64,000 bases of DNA from Mercurialis annua (lineage: Eukaryota > Streptophyta > Magnoliopsida > Malpighiales > Euphorbiaceae). Below, piece after piece: positions 10,584-22,209 of this stretch (position 1 is the stretch's first letter; every line of letters begins with the position of its first letter). The stretch covers positions 20,352,001 through 20,416,000 of the forward strand of contig NC_065575.1 of assembly GCF_937616625.2 (NCBI RefSeq), in the 5' to 3' direction. The position numbers and the translations under genes were made by a program. The notes under the pieces were generated by a model. The model worked only from the letters and a program-made list of their open reading frames with translations, was not told the DNA's origin and did no database searches.

Positions 10584-11435
10584 TGCCCTTTTTTATTTTT
10601 TTTTATTTGTGCTCTGAATGACTCTATTTTACAGTTAATTACAATAATTTTAAGTTCTTAAAGGACTTTTGCTTTATAGCTTTAGTCAAACTGTCCATTA
10701 CAATTAACAGCGTTACAAAAGGCCATCATTACAATTCTATATTCTCCTTTATATCCATATTGATATGGCACATACATGCTGCAAAAAAATGACTTTTTTC
10801 ATGTAAATCTATATTTGTTAGAGCCTTTAAAAGTCTATTCCATTTTGGTCAAGCAACCACATGCTATTTAACTGCTTTGAACGCCGTTATCAAGCTGTGA
10901 CTATGTAGCAGTACCAACAACTAAATGGCTGTTATCATTTGCACATGTCGGTAATTTCTTGGAAAGTCTTGACTTGTGTGAGAATTTTTATCTCCAACTT
11001 TTAACAGTCCTCTTCCAAGTTTTAATTTTCCCAAATTATATCTTTGTTAGATGCTTCACATTGCGATAAATCTTCGGAAGGAACCATTTGGTTCAAGTAT
11101 TATTTCTTTGATAATTTGGGGAAAATAGTCTCTAATCATAGATTTTGCGACATTCTTCGCCATAGATTTCTAAGAGCAGGTATAATTCTAGCTTTTTATT
11201 TTTTTCTGATCAATTAGTTAATTAATAATCTATTTTAAGTGTAATTGGTCTCTTTTCTTACATTAGTGCGATTAAGAGAAAGAAAGAGAACATATGGTTC
11301 AATTCAGCAGCAACTATTTTCAAGATTAATAGATTATACAAACATGACACGTGGATAAACATATGTATCTATACTATGGGATTAAATAAAGAAAGCTTGC
11401 CTAGCTAAGCATGCTAAGCATGCATTGTACAAATG
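10584..11435. other. Intergenic DNA up to the satellite edge
   Basis: No gene recognised. At 11404-11424 the 9-bp word GCTAAGCAT is tandemly repeated and followed by GC, making a small palindromic-looking block about 12 bp before the first recognisable satellite monomer. Confidence 0.5.
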
Positions 11436-14042
11436 TTTGTAAACGTTTGCCTTCAATCGCAAAAAAGCTGAATTTTTTGGATTTGTTACGCAACGTTAGT
11501 AAACGTTTGGCTTAAATCGCTAAAAAGGGGAAACGTTTGGATTTGTTTCGTAAAATTTGTAAACGTTTGGCTTAACTCGCTAAAAGGGTGAAACGTTTGG
11601 TTTTGTTTCGTAACGTTTGTAAACGTTTGGCTTAAATCGCTAAAAAAGTGAAACATTTGGATTTGTTTGGGAACATTTGTAAACGTTTGGCTTAAATCGC
11701 AAAAAAGGTGAAACGTTTGGATTTATTTCGCAACGTTTTTAAACGTTTGGATTCATTTCGCAACGTTTTTAAACGTTTGGCTTACATCGCTTAAAAGATA
11801 AAACATTTGAATTTGTTTCGTAACGTTTGTAATCGTTTGGCTTAAATCACTAAAAATATGAAACGTTTGGATTTGTTTCGTAACGTTTGTAAAAGTTTGG
11901 CTTAAATTGCTAAAAAGGTGAAACGTTTGGTTTTGTTTCGTAACATTTGTAAACGTTTGGCTTAAATCGTTAAAAATGGGAAAACTTTTGTTGACGTTTG
12001 GCTTAAATCGCAAAAAAGGTTAAACTTTTGGATTTGTTTCGTAACGTTTGTAAACGTTTAGCTTAAATTACTTAAAAGGGGAAATGTTTGGTTTTATTTC
12101 GTAATGTTTGTAAACGTTTGGCTTATATCTCTAAAAAGGTGAAACATTTGGATTTGTTTCGTAACGTTTGTAAACGTTTGGCTTAAACCGCTAAACATGG
12201 GAAACACTTGGATTTGTTTCGTAACGTTTGTAAACGTTTGGCTTATATCGCTAAAATGGGGAAACGTTTGGATTTGTTTCGTAACAATTGTAAACTTTTG
12301 GCTTAAATTGCTAAAAAGGTGAAACGTTTGGATTTATTTCATAGCGTTTGAAAATGTTTGGCTTAAATCGCTAAAAATCTGAAACGTTTGATTTTGTTCC
12401 GTAAAGTCTGTAAACGCTTGGCTTAAATAGCTAAACTTTTGGCTTAAATTGCTAAAATGGGGAAACATTTGGATTTGTTTCGTAGTGTTTGTAAACGTTT
12501 TGCTTAAATTGCTAAAAAGGTGAAACGTTTGGTTTTGTTTCTTAACGTTTGTAAACGTTTGGCTTTAATCGCTAAAAAGTGAAACGTTTGGATTTCTTTC
12601 GTAATGTTTGTAAACGTTTGGCTTAAATCGCTAAAATGGGGAAACATTTGATTTTGTTTTGTAACGTTTGTAAATGTTTGGCTTCAATCGCTAAAAAGGT
12701 GAAATGTTTTGATTTATTTCGTAACGTTTGTAAACATTTGGCTTAAATTGCTAAAAAGGTGAAATTCTGGGATTTGTATCGTAATATTTGGCTTAAATCG
12801 CTAAAAACGTGAAACGTTTGGATTTGTTTCGTAACGTTTTAGACATTTGATTTTATTTCGTAACGTTTGTAAACGTTTGGCTTCAATCGCTAAAAAGGGG
12901 AAACGTTTGGATTTGTTTCGTAACGTGTATAAACGTTTGGCTAAAATTGCCATAAAGGCAAAACGTTCGGTTTTATTTCGTAATGTTTGTAAACGTTCGG
13001 CTTAAATCGCTAAAAATGTGAAACTTTTGATTTTGTTTCGTAACGTTTGTTAACGTTTGGCTTAAATCGCAAAAAAGGGGAAACGTTTGGATTTGTTTCG
13101 TAATATTTGTAAACGTTTGGCTTAAATCTATAAAAGGGGAAACATTTGGTTTTGTTTCATAATGTTTGTAAACGTTTGGCTTATATCGCTAAAAAGTTGA
13201 AACATTTGGATTTGTTTCATAACATTTGTAAACGTTTGGCTTAAATCGCCAAAAGGGGAAACGATTGGATTTGTTTCGTAACGTTTGTAAACGTTTGGCT
13301 TATTTCGCTAAAATGGGAAAACGTTTGGATTTGTTTCATAACGTTTTAAACGTTTGGCTTAAATTGCTAAAAAGTTGAAATGTTTGGATTAGTTTCGTAG
13401 CGTTTGTAAACGTTTGTCTTAAATCGCTAAAAATTTTAAACGTTTGGTTTTGTTCCGTAAAGTTTGTAACCGTTTGGCTTAAATAGCGAAACGTTTGACT
13501 TAAATTTCTAAAAAGGGGAAATGTTTGGATTTGTTTCGTAGCGTTTGTAAACGTATCACTTAAATTGCTAAAAAGGTGAAACATTTGCTTTTGTTTCTTA
13601 ACGTTTGTAAACGTTTGGCTTTAATCGCTAAAAAGGTGAAACGTTTGGATTTGTTTCGTAACGTTTGTAAACGTTTGGCTTAAATCGCTCAAATGGGGAA
13701 ACATTTGGTTTTGTTTCATAATGTTTGTAAATATTTGGCATCAATCGCTAAAAAGGTGAAATGTTTTGATTTGTTTCGTAACATTTGTAAACGTTTGGTT
13801 TAAATTGCTAAAAAGGTGAAATTCTTGGATTTATATCGTAATGTTTGGCTTAAATCGCTAAAAAACTGAAACGTTTGGATTGGTTTCGTAAAGTTTTAGA
13901 CGTTTGGTTTTATTTCGTAATGTTTGTAAACGTTTGGCTTCAATCACTTAAAAGGGAAAACGTTTGGATTTGTTTCGTAACGTTTATAAACGTTTGGCTT
14001 AAATTGCAATAAAGGTAAAACGTTCGGTTTTGTTTAGTAAGG
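11436..14042. repeat. 60-bp satellite array, left block
   Basis: About 43 monomer lengths of a 60-bp unit. Typical units read CTTAAATCGCTAAAAAGG, then GAAACGTTTGG, then ATTTGTTTCGTAACG, then TTTGTAAACGTTTGG. The first units at the left edge are the most diverged. The higher-order marker GAAATTCTtGGATTTGTATC occurs at 12761 (one base different) and 13818, 1057 bp apart, showing the same higher-order period as the right block. The array is cut at about 14043 by the retrotransposon LTR. Confidence 0.95.
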
Positions 14043-15043
14043 TTTGTTTGATTTCAATTTTGGCTTTGAACGGCATTCCGTGTTTGTGATCGTTCTTATT
14101 CGTTTCTAGATCGAAATCAAAACCGTTTGCTTCCAGAGATTCTAGACTGGCGTATCTACGTTTCCCTATCTCGTTTTCACAAAACGGTACGTAATCGACC
14201 TCGTTTCAATCGCCGTACGGTTTATCGTTTTGAGTTTGTTTTTCACTTTTCTTGGTTGTATATGTTTCTGCCGTTTCTTTTCCCTTGTTTAATTCTATGG
14301 TATGAATGATTTATTGAGGGATTAGTTTTGTTGTCAGGTTGTATATAGCTGCTTAGTTTGATTTGGTACGATAATTGCTTTCGATGATCGTCATCCTCCT
14401 CCGTTTTATTTATTCGGTTTTCTTGATTTTGGGTGTTCATGATTTGACTGCCATCTCTGTTGATTGCATTAATATCATTAGCATTAGGTATCATTTGGTT
14501 AAGTTTGGTGATGAATAATTAAGGATAAATGGAGTTTTGATTCAATTTTGGGGTTGGCGGGATGAATTGTTAAGGTTGAAGCTAGGAGATGGTTGATGTG
14601 CTAGAGTGGTTCCTCATTTTTTTGGTTTAAAACAAGTTAATACTTAAGGTTATTGATAATTGATTTTGTTTTAATAAATAACTTTCGAATCTCGATTGAT
14701 TTATAAATTGGTGATTTGTTAACGATAAGTGTTTTACAAATTAAGTTAATCTAATTACTCGGGTGATTATATTTGTTTTTCGAATGTTAAAAAAAAGGCT
14801 AAATTACAATTTAGTCCCTGAACGTTTTTATAACTTAATTAAGTAAGTTTTTGATTAATAATTTATCTTTTGTTTTTAATTATAAACAAAAGTATTAGTT
14901 AGATTTCGTATATCAAATTGGCTAAATTAAAATTTAGCCCTTGAATATTTTTATAACTTATTTAATTAAGTTTTTGATTAGTAACTTTATATTTTGTTTT
15001 AATTATAAACAAAAATAATTAATTTGATTTTAAATATCAAATT

Positions 15044-15204
15044 GGCTAAAGTATAGTTTAGTCCCTAATTGGCTAAAGTGCCTTTTAGTCCTTAATTGGC
15101 TAAAGTACAGTTTAGTCCCTAATTGGCTAAAGTACAGTTTAGTCGCTAATTGGCTAAAGTACAGTTTAGTCGCTAATTGGCTAAAGTACTGTTTAGTCCC
15201 TAAA
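15044..15204 (+). repeat. 27-bp minisatellite in LTR a, 6 units
   Basis: Six tandem units of GGCTAAAGTACAGTTTAG followed by TCCCTAATT, with point variants (TCGCTAATT in units 4 and 5). LTR b has six units, LTR c five and the old LTR at 2.4-4.9 kb two. Confidence 0.9.
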
Positions 15205-15910
15205 CTTTTATAAACTTAAAATGATTAGATTTTTGGGTTGTAACTTGCGTTACTTGAAATTGAAGTTATTGAGTTCTGCTTTTAAAATGGATTATTATTT
15301 TATTGAATTATTTCGTAAATATAAACTCGGGTTTATATTTGAAAAACATTTAGGTCGGTTTAGACTTGGGTCACCCGACAGGTGAGGTTAGCTTGGCAGT
15401 TATTGGTAACTCGGCTAACCCACTGTTTGAAAACTATTTATTATTTAAAGTTTATTAAATAATATTTATAAATTCGATTTTAAGCAAGAACTCAATAGAC
15501 TTGTTTTAATTGGGCTTTATTACCTATTGGGTAGTTTTGGTGTAGTTATGGATTGTTTAATTCCGACGTGTTATTTGTGCTAGTCCTATGTGGTGTCTAG
15601 TACTCTCTAGAGTTAGGGTCTGTTTTTAATAATTATTTTATTTGTCTAGACCCGTCTATTGTTCGTGCTTCAGAGGCGAACCATGATTAGTTGCTTGCCG
15701 GTTATCACGTTGATTAGCAAGCAGTGAGTTTGTACTTACTATTTACCGCTTTATTAAGTAAATTGTTATTTTAAAATTAAATATATATATATTGTACGTA
15801 TATTGCGAACTGTTTTATATTATGGCTCTTAGTTGGAACATGCTACCTAATGGGCATCATTAGAACTGCGTGCGCACCGGTAATGATCTAGGTAAGGTAT
15901 TTATGGAAAT

Positions 15911-16042
15911 GTGGTAACTCGGTGTGAGCGTAGCTCTTGGGACAAAATAGAGTAACACAGTGTAGCACAGCTCTCGGGACTCTGGATATGGTATAAGAGT
16001 GGTCAGTGGTAACTCGGTGTAGCTCAGCTCTCGGAACCAGGC
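15911..16042 (+). repeat. Three-fold GTAACTCGGTGT...CTCTCGGGAC repeat near LTR 3' end
   Basis: Three imperfect copies of GTAACTCGGTGTAGC-x-AGCTCTCGGGAC occur. The same block sits in the old LTR (4205-4331), LTR b (25455-25582) and LTR c (33948-34073), so it is a constant part of this LTR lineage. Confidence 0.75.
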
Positions 16043-16601
16043 ATATTGGATTATGTTATTTATTTAGAATTGTGGATTAGGGTTCCAAGTATTATTCGTA
16101 ATATCGTTATTAAATGTTTTAAACGGTTTTAAAGGTTTTCCACTTAATAAATGTAGATAGTGGTATAAACTCATCTCAGTATATCTGACCCCGTTGTTTT
16201 CCCAATTTTTCCAGGGTTATGATTTGAGAGAGTCCCTTATTATTTTGATAAACTGTAAAACTGTTTTATTCTTAGACCGTAGTAGTAACTAGACGTGCTT
16301 ATTTTATTCTAGTTGTTGTCAGATTTGTCTGACTGAATTATTATTGTTCTGGCATGTTATATGATTATTCCGGATTATTTATGTTATGCCTATTTAATAC
16401 CATTATTGGAAAGTATGTTATTTTAAATGTTGAATATTATAACTGCTAGATTTAGGCTGAAGTCTCGGTTGCCCCTGAGCATTGGTATTCTGCAGGTTTA
16501 TGTATTTGTATGTAAAATGAAAGGCTAGATACGGGTTTTGGTACTACATTACCCATGCCCTAGCGCCGGTCGTGATTCATGAAAATGGGTCGTGACAAAC
16601 T

Positions 16602-16613
16602 TGGTATCAGAGC
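16602..16613 (+). other. Primer-binding site, unit a
   Basis: TGGTATCAGAGC, four bases after the LTR end, matches the plant initiator tRNA-Met 3' end complement used by most plant gypsy elements to start minus-strand DNA synthesis. Confidence 0.9.
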
Positions 16614-16940
16614 TTTGGTTTCAAACCAAGGCCATTTGCATGCTATGTGTTTACTCTGTTAAGTATGGTTGTGTCTTAGGAACTACTGCGGAAATAAGTT
16701 TCTTGTCATGTCTTTAAAAACGCCATCTTTTAATTCTAGAACATTATGCCTACACCAATAGGATTGCGTCGAGTCGGTCATTAGATGTTGATTTAATGCT
16801 TTTAATTATTGATGTTGTTTCACTTGGGTGAATATTTTATTTTTGTTGATTTCTTGGGAAATCCTATATGTTGCTTGTTTTGTTCATACTTGGGTATGAA
16901 GTATTTGTTATTTAAATTGTTTTTGTTCGGTCCTTAGGAA
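16614..16940 (+). other. Untranslated leader of unit a
   Basis: Non-coding stretch between the primer-binding site and the gag ATG, nearly identical to 26191-26517 in unit b. It includes a small hairpin CATACTTGGGTATG near 16887-16900. Confidence 0.7.
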
Positions 16941-18253
16941 ATGAACAACGCTGTTCGTACTCGTGCTCGTGCTGCGGCAGAGCAAGAAGCTAAGGCTGAT
17001 GATGCGATTTCCGTGGAAGTCGATCAGAACGTACCACCAGTTCAGACAAATGCTGGACGTGGTAGAGGTAGAGGTGCTGGCAGTGGTAGAGGAGCAGGTG
17101 CTGGTAGAGGTAGAGGAGCTGGTGCTGGTAGAGGTGAAGCTAGAGGACGTGGTGCATCAGGTGTTCAGGCACCGAATGTGTAGCAGGCACCGGAGGTGCA
17201 ACAGGCACCGAACATGCAGGCATTCGACTTCACTACTTTCTTGGCTGGGATTGTCGAGATGCAGAACAACCAGTCTCTTCTGCAGAATCAGTGTACTGTA
17301 ATGGGCCAGTTAGCGCAGCAATAGCAACCTAAGGCTGGTGCTGTAGCGGGTATGGGTGGACTTGCTGGTGTCGATCATATTCCGACAGACAGATAGGTGG
17401 TGATGACCTACACGAAGTTGACTCCAACTTTATTTGATGGCACTGGGGATGCTCTTGACATTTTAGAGGAGTAGGAGTACAACAGTCAGAGGATTCAAGC
17501 TACTGATCATCAATCAGTGATGCTTGTAGAGATGTCGCTGAAGGGTCCAGCTAAGGACTGATTTCGCGATAGCATCAGACTAGAGATGGCTACATTGAAT
17601 TGGGCTGAGTTTGTGAACATGTCAGAGGTTTCTATCTACCCTTCTCTATTACTGAGAATTTTAGAGAGAAGCTACTACAGTTGAAGAAGGGGGATAGATC
17701 AGTGACAGACTACACTACAGAGTTTGTCCGTTTAGGGCGGTTCGCTACAGATCTACAGGGTGATCGAGTGCGGGTGAATGACCACTATGTTAGGGGATTA
17801 GGCTCGGAATTTCTTCCCTTGCTGATAGGGACAGACATGGAGTTCTCTCGAGTAGTGGATAGTGCTCGTCGGATGGAGAGCTCACTGGTTCAGTTTGGAA
17901 CGATCTCTAACCCTTTCCAGATTCAGAAGGGAAAGAGTGATCTTCCTAGTGGGGGGCAGCAGGCCCCAGCGCAGCATGGTAGTGGGAACTACTATAGCAG
18001 CTCTTCTTAGGCCAATAGGGGAAGTCGTCGGACGCACGACAAGGGGAGGCATAGTGCTAGGAGTGCTCCGTACAGTTCTAGCAGCAGTGGGAGTAACCGT
18101 GGTTCAGGATGCGGGTACAGTGGTGTATCGAACATTCTGTTCTGCCTAAATTGCAGACGCAGGCACTATGGTCAATGCCAGTTTGCTTCTGGAGGTTGTT
18201 TCTCTTGTGGCCAGCCGGGTCATTTCTCCAGGGAGTGCCCGACATCTGGGTAA
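16941..18253 (+). pseudogene. gag: gag, unit a, broken
   Basis: Capsid/nucleocapsid region of a Ty3/gypsy chromovirus. The ATG at 16941 opens a short lead (MNNAVRTRARAAAEQ) followed by a Gly/Arg-rich RGRG segment (residues about 35-75). Capsid-like sequence follows (motifs TPTLFDGTGDAL, VEMSLKGPAKD, TEFVRLGRFATDL). Near the end are two zinc knuckles: CLNCRRRHYGQC (about 18142-18177) and CFSCGQPGHFSREC (about 18197-18238). The frame is broken by TAG 17181, TAG 17322, TAG 17394, TAG 17472, TGA 17559, a frameshift near 17610-17640, TAG 18008 and TAA 18251. Those at 17181, 17559, 18008 and 18251, plus the frameshift, are shared with unit b. It cannot give a full Gag. Confidence 0.9.
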
Positions 18254-18978
18254 CAAATGTCTAACTCTAGTGTGGCGCAGTCATCTTACCAGCAGCAGAG
18301 ACATGCATTTACACAGTCTGTAGGATATTCTCAGCCTGCAGCATCTTTTGGTGGCCAGTGGGGCCGTGGTTCTGGTGGCAGAGGTTTTGGTGGCCGTGGT
18401 AACGGTGGCAGAGATTCCAACTGCTATGCTACTGGGCAGAGTTCTCAGCAGCAGCCGCAGGGTTAGACTAGAGTGTTCGCTCTTACTCCTCAGGATACGC
18501 GTGCATCAAACGCCGTGGTGCAAGGTACCATTCCGATCTCTTTTACTGATGCTCTGGTATTATTTGCTGCGGGTGCAACCCATTCATTTGCGGGAAATTT
18601 GGGTATCGCACCATCTGTTTTGAGTGAACCTCTAGCTGTGTCTACACCTATGTCTGAAGGTGTAGTAGTGGACGTCGTTTATCCTTCTTGTCCAGTGGTT
18701 ATTCAAGGTAGAGAATTATGTGCTGATTTGATTGTGCTTCACGTTCTTTCTTTTGATGTTATCTTGGGGATGGATTGGTTGTCACGCCACTTTGCTTTTA
18801 TTGACTATCGAGGGAAGTCAGTCGAGTTTAGGATTCCAGGTGATCTACCTTTTTCCTTTCAGGGAGAAAAGGCGGAGACACTTAAGAATATGATTTCCGC
18901 CATCAAGGCGAAGCAGATGTTAGGCAAGGGTTGCCAGGGTTCTCTTGCTGTGGTTCATGATTTGGAGGCTGATAGTGG
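18254..18978 (+). pseudogene. Linker and aspartic protease region, unit a, active site lost
   Basis: After the zinc knuckles comes a Gln-rich and Gly/Arg-rich linker (18257-18460) with a private TAG at 18464. The retropepsin-like domain follows: VVQGTIPISFTDA, LVLFAAGATHSF, then VILGMDWLSRHFAFIDYRG. The catalytic D-S/T-G triplet of the family is A-A-G at 18566-18574, so the enzyme cannot work. Unit a also lacks 15 bp (five codons after THSF) that unit b retains. A one-base loss near 18979 (GTGGGATATG versus GTGGTGATATG in b) shifts the frame into RT. Confidence 0.9.
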
Positions 18979-20360
18979 GATATGCATAGTGTTCTGATAA
19001 TGAATGAGTTCACTAATGTGTTTCCAGAGGAATTGCCTGGATTACCACCTGATCGTGATATTGAGTTTTGCATTGATGTGGTTTCTGGTACAGCTCCGAT
19101 TTTGATACCGCCGTATCGGATGGCTCCTGCAGAGCTGAAGGAGTTGAAGGACCAGTTGCAAGAGTTATTGGATAGCGGGTTCATCAGACCGAGTACTTCT
19201 CCATGGGGTTCTCCAGTTCTATTTGTGAAGAAGAAAGACGGTTCCTTTCGACAATGTATCGACTACAGAAAGTTGAACAAGGCTACTGTCAGGAACAAAT
19301 ATCCTCTTCCTCGCATCGATGATTTGTTTGACTAGTTGCAGGGTGCGAAGTGTTTTTCCAAGATTGATTTGAGGTCTGGGTATCATCAACTTCGGATCCG
19401 TGATGTAGATGTGCCTAAGACTGCTTTTCGGACGCGGTATGGACATTTTGAGTTTCTTGTTATGTCATTTGGTCTGACTAACGCACCAGCAGCGTTTATG
19501 GATATGATGAACAAAGTGTTCAAGCCGTTTTTAGATCAATTCGTTATCGTTTTCATTGATGACATTTTGATCTATTCTCAGAGTGAGGAGGACCATGCTT
19601 ACCATTTGAGAACTATACTACAGACATTGCGTGAGTAACAGTTGTATGCTAAGTTCTCAAAATGTGAGTTCTGGTTGTATCAGGTTACCTTTCTAGGACA
19701 CGTGGTGTCGAAAGATGGGATCAAGGTTGATCCGAAGAAGATAGAGGCGGTTATGGATTGGCAGAGGCCGAGGTCAGTTACCGAGATCAGGACTTTTCTT
19801 GGTTTAGCTGGCTACTATCGTCGGTTGGTGCAAGATTTCTCCAGAATATCTGCACCATTGACTAAACTGACACAGAAGGGTGTTAAGTTTGAGTGGACTG
19901 ACAAGTGCGAGGCGAGCTTTGAGAAGCTCAAGGAGATTTTGACTACAGCTCCGGTTTTGGCATCGCCTTATGGCATTGACAGTTTCACAGTGTATTGTGA
20001 TGCGTCTTGTATTTGTTTGGGTTGCGTTCTGATGCAACATGGACAGGTGATTGCCTCTTCTTCCAGACAGTTGAAGAAGCATGAGGTAAATTACCCTACT
20101 CATGATTTAGAGTTGGCAGCTGTGGCTTTTTAGCTAAAAATTTGGAGGCATTACTTGTACGGTGCTACTTGTGAGATTTTCACTGATCACAAGAGTCTGA
20201 AGTATATCTTTGATCAAAGAGAGTTGAACTTGAGAAAGAGGAGGTGGCTAGAGTTGCTGAAAGACTACGACTGTACTATTCAATACCATCCTGGTAAGGC
20301 TAATGTGGTAGCGGATGCGTTGAGTCGCATGTCTTCGGGCAGTTTGGCTCATATTTCTGA
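18979..20360 (+). pseudogene. pol: Reverse transcriptase and RNase H, unit a, broken by stops
   Basis: RT of the gypsy type. Visible motifs in order: [84 protein letters not shown] and the polymerase active box FIDDILIYS with both Asp intact (19558-19563). RNase H follows with [24 protein letters not shown] and [10 protein letters not shown], which carry the usual acidic residues. Private stops are TAG 19333, TAA 19636 and TAG 20131, all readable in unit b. Loss is by nonsense only, and the catalytic core is otherwise well preserved. Confidence 0.93.
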
Positions 20361-21660
20361 GGTTGGGCGCAGACCCATAGTTAGAGAGTGGCATAGTTTG
20401 ATAGCTTCAGGCTATGGTTTTCAGGTTTCTCAGGCCGGTAGTTTGTTGGCGCAATTGCAAGTGCAGCCTGTTTTGATTGATCGGATCAAAGCTTTACAAG
20501 CTGAGGATCCACAGTTGAAACGGATCATTGAGGAGGTTCACCAAGACAGTAATTCTGAGTTTATATTGGTGGATGGAGTTCTAAGACATGGTTCGAGATT
20601 GTGTGTTCCGGATTCAGATGGTTTGAGGGACCAGATTCTGGAAGAAGCGCACAAGTCTGCTTATAGTGTTCATCCGAGTTCTACTAAGATGTACCATGAT
20701 CTTAAGGGTACCTACTGGTGGAGCGGGATGAAGAAGGATGTCGCTGAGTATGTTTCTAAGTGTCTGACTTGCAGCAGGTGAAGCTGGAGCATCAGAGACC
20801 TTTTGGCTATCTGCAGCTACTACCTATTCCAGAGTGGAAGTGGGAGCGGATTTCCATGGATTTTGTAGTTGTTTTACCACGTACTCGACAGGGGTACGAT
20901 TCCATCTGGGTGATAGTTGACCGTATGACCAAGTCAGCTCATTTCCTTCCGATCAAGGTTTCGTATACTGCTTCGAGGTTGGCTCAGTTGTATATCGACG
21001 GGATTGTCAGTTTGCATGGTGTACCGGTTCCGATTGTGTCAAACAGAGGTTCTGTTTTTACTTCGAGGTTCTGGAAAGCGTTACAGGAATCCTTGGGTTC
21101 TCGGTTGGATTTCAGTACAGCTTTTCATCCTCAAACTGACTGTCAGTCTGAGAGGATCATTCAGACATTGGAGGATATGCTCAGGATGTGTGTTTTCAAT
21201 TTTCAGGGTAGCTGGGATGCTCATTTGCCGTTGATTGAGTTTTCTTACAACAACAGTTACCACGCGAGTATCGAGATGGCGCCGTATGAGGCTTTGTACG
21301 GGCGCAAGTGTAGATCTCCTATCTGTTGGGAGGAGGTTGGATAGCGTAAACTCTCGGGAGCAGAGATTATTCAGATTAACTCAAAGAAGATACCGTTGAT
21401 CAAACGGAGGTTATAGACTTCTTTTAGTCGGCATAAGAGTTATGCTGATCCGAAGAGAAAAGACATTCAGTTTCATGTTGGTGATTTCGTGTTTCTTCGC
21501 GTTTCGCCTATGAAAGGCGTGATTCATTTTGGTGTCAAGGGAAAGTTGGCACCGAGGTATATTGGTACTTACGAGATTTCAGAGAGGATTGGAGCTGCGG
21601 CTTATCGTCTGGTTCTGCCGCCAGACATGTCTTTAGTGCATCCTCTGTTTCATGTTTCTA
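20361..21660 (+). pseudogene. Integrase, unit a, frameshifted and lacking catalytic Asp
   Basis: The HHCC zinc domain is at about 20640-20777 ([40 protein letters not shown]). Right after CLTC a one-base loss near 20775, shared with unit b, changes frame. The core reads [19 protein letters not shown], then [15 protein letters not shown], then [19 protein letters not shown]. The family's second catalytic Asp (usual SDRG) is Asn here (AAC at 21042-21044). Shared TAG stops lie at 21342 and 21414. The C-terminal GPY/F module reads KLAPRYIGTYEI with Thr where unit b has Pro. Confidence 0.9.
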
Positions 21661-21896
21661 TGTTGAGGAAGTGCATTTCTGATCCTTCGCACGTGATTGT
21701 GCCTCAGAGCGTTGAGATTGACCAAGAGTTATCCTATGAGGAACAGACAGTGGAGGTTGTTAATACACAAGTGCGTAAGTTGCGGAATAAGGAGATTCTG
21801 ATGGTCAAAGTTCTCTGGCACAATAATTTTGTAGAGGAGTGCACTTGGGAGACCGAGTCGGATATGCGGAATCGCTATCCTTTTCTTTTTCCGTGA
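21661..21896 (+). pseudogene. C-terminal chromodomain, unit a
   Basis: The polyprotein end (LSYEEQTVEVVNTQVRKL, VKVLWHNNFVEECTWE, DMRNRYPFLF) has the layout of the chromodomain of Tekay/Del-type chromoviruses, with aromatic Trp residues in KVLWH and CTWE. Such modules are thought to steer integration to heterochromatin. TGA at 21894-21896 closes the frame. Clade placement is from recall of family motifs and needs a tree. Confidence 0.8.
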
Positions 21897-22006
21897 GGTA
21901 CGATATATTGATTTTCTGTGACTTTTACGATTTTTACTTGTGTTACGTGTTGTTATGGTGTTAATTGTTTATCGTGTTAAATTCGAGGATGAATTTATAA
22001 TTAGTT

Positions 22007-22014
22007 GGGGAGAA
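22007..22014 (+). other. Polypurine tract before LTR b
   Basis: GGGGAGAA immediately before the TG of LTR b is the usual plus-strand primer of LTR retrotransposons. The same octamer precedes LTR c at 31599-31606. Confidence 0.85.
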
Positions 22015-22209
22015 TGTAATATCCCGTAAATTTTAAATTATTCTTTTAATCCTTCCGGTAATTTTCTGGTCATTTCCGGTTTTGCGGTTCGATTCGTGAA
22101 TAGTTAGAATTTGGGGATACTCGGTTCGGTTTGTGGTTCAACCAAAAGGGTTGAACCACACTTTTGAATCAGGTCTCAAAAGAGACATGATTTAAAATAA
22201 AATAAGTAA

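Larger units (their letters stand above)
14043..16597 (+). mobile_element. LTR a: 5'-truncated LTR of first gypsy unit
   Basis: From about 14043 (TTTGTTTGATTTC) it aligns to LTR b from about 22538 and LTR c from about 32108 through to the shared 3' end GTGACA at 16592-16597. About 500-540 bp of U3, including the palindrome array and TATA-like box, is missing. The junction falls on a GTTTGT microhomology between satellite and LTR. It contains a six-unit 27-bp minisatellite (15044-15204) and the AACTCGGTGTAG repeats (15911-16042). A primer-binding site follows directly. Confidence 0.9.

Noticed and set aside
16963..18623. Overlapping alternative frames in gag rich in Arg, Leu and Val
   Set aside because: They are shadows of the Gly/Arg-rich and zinc-knuckle gag frame. 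Protein motifs appear only in the gag frame.
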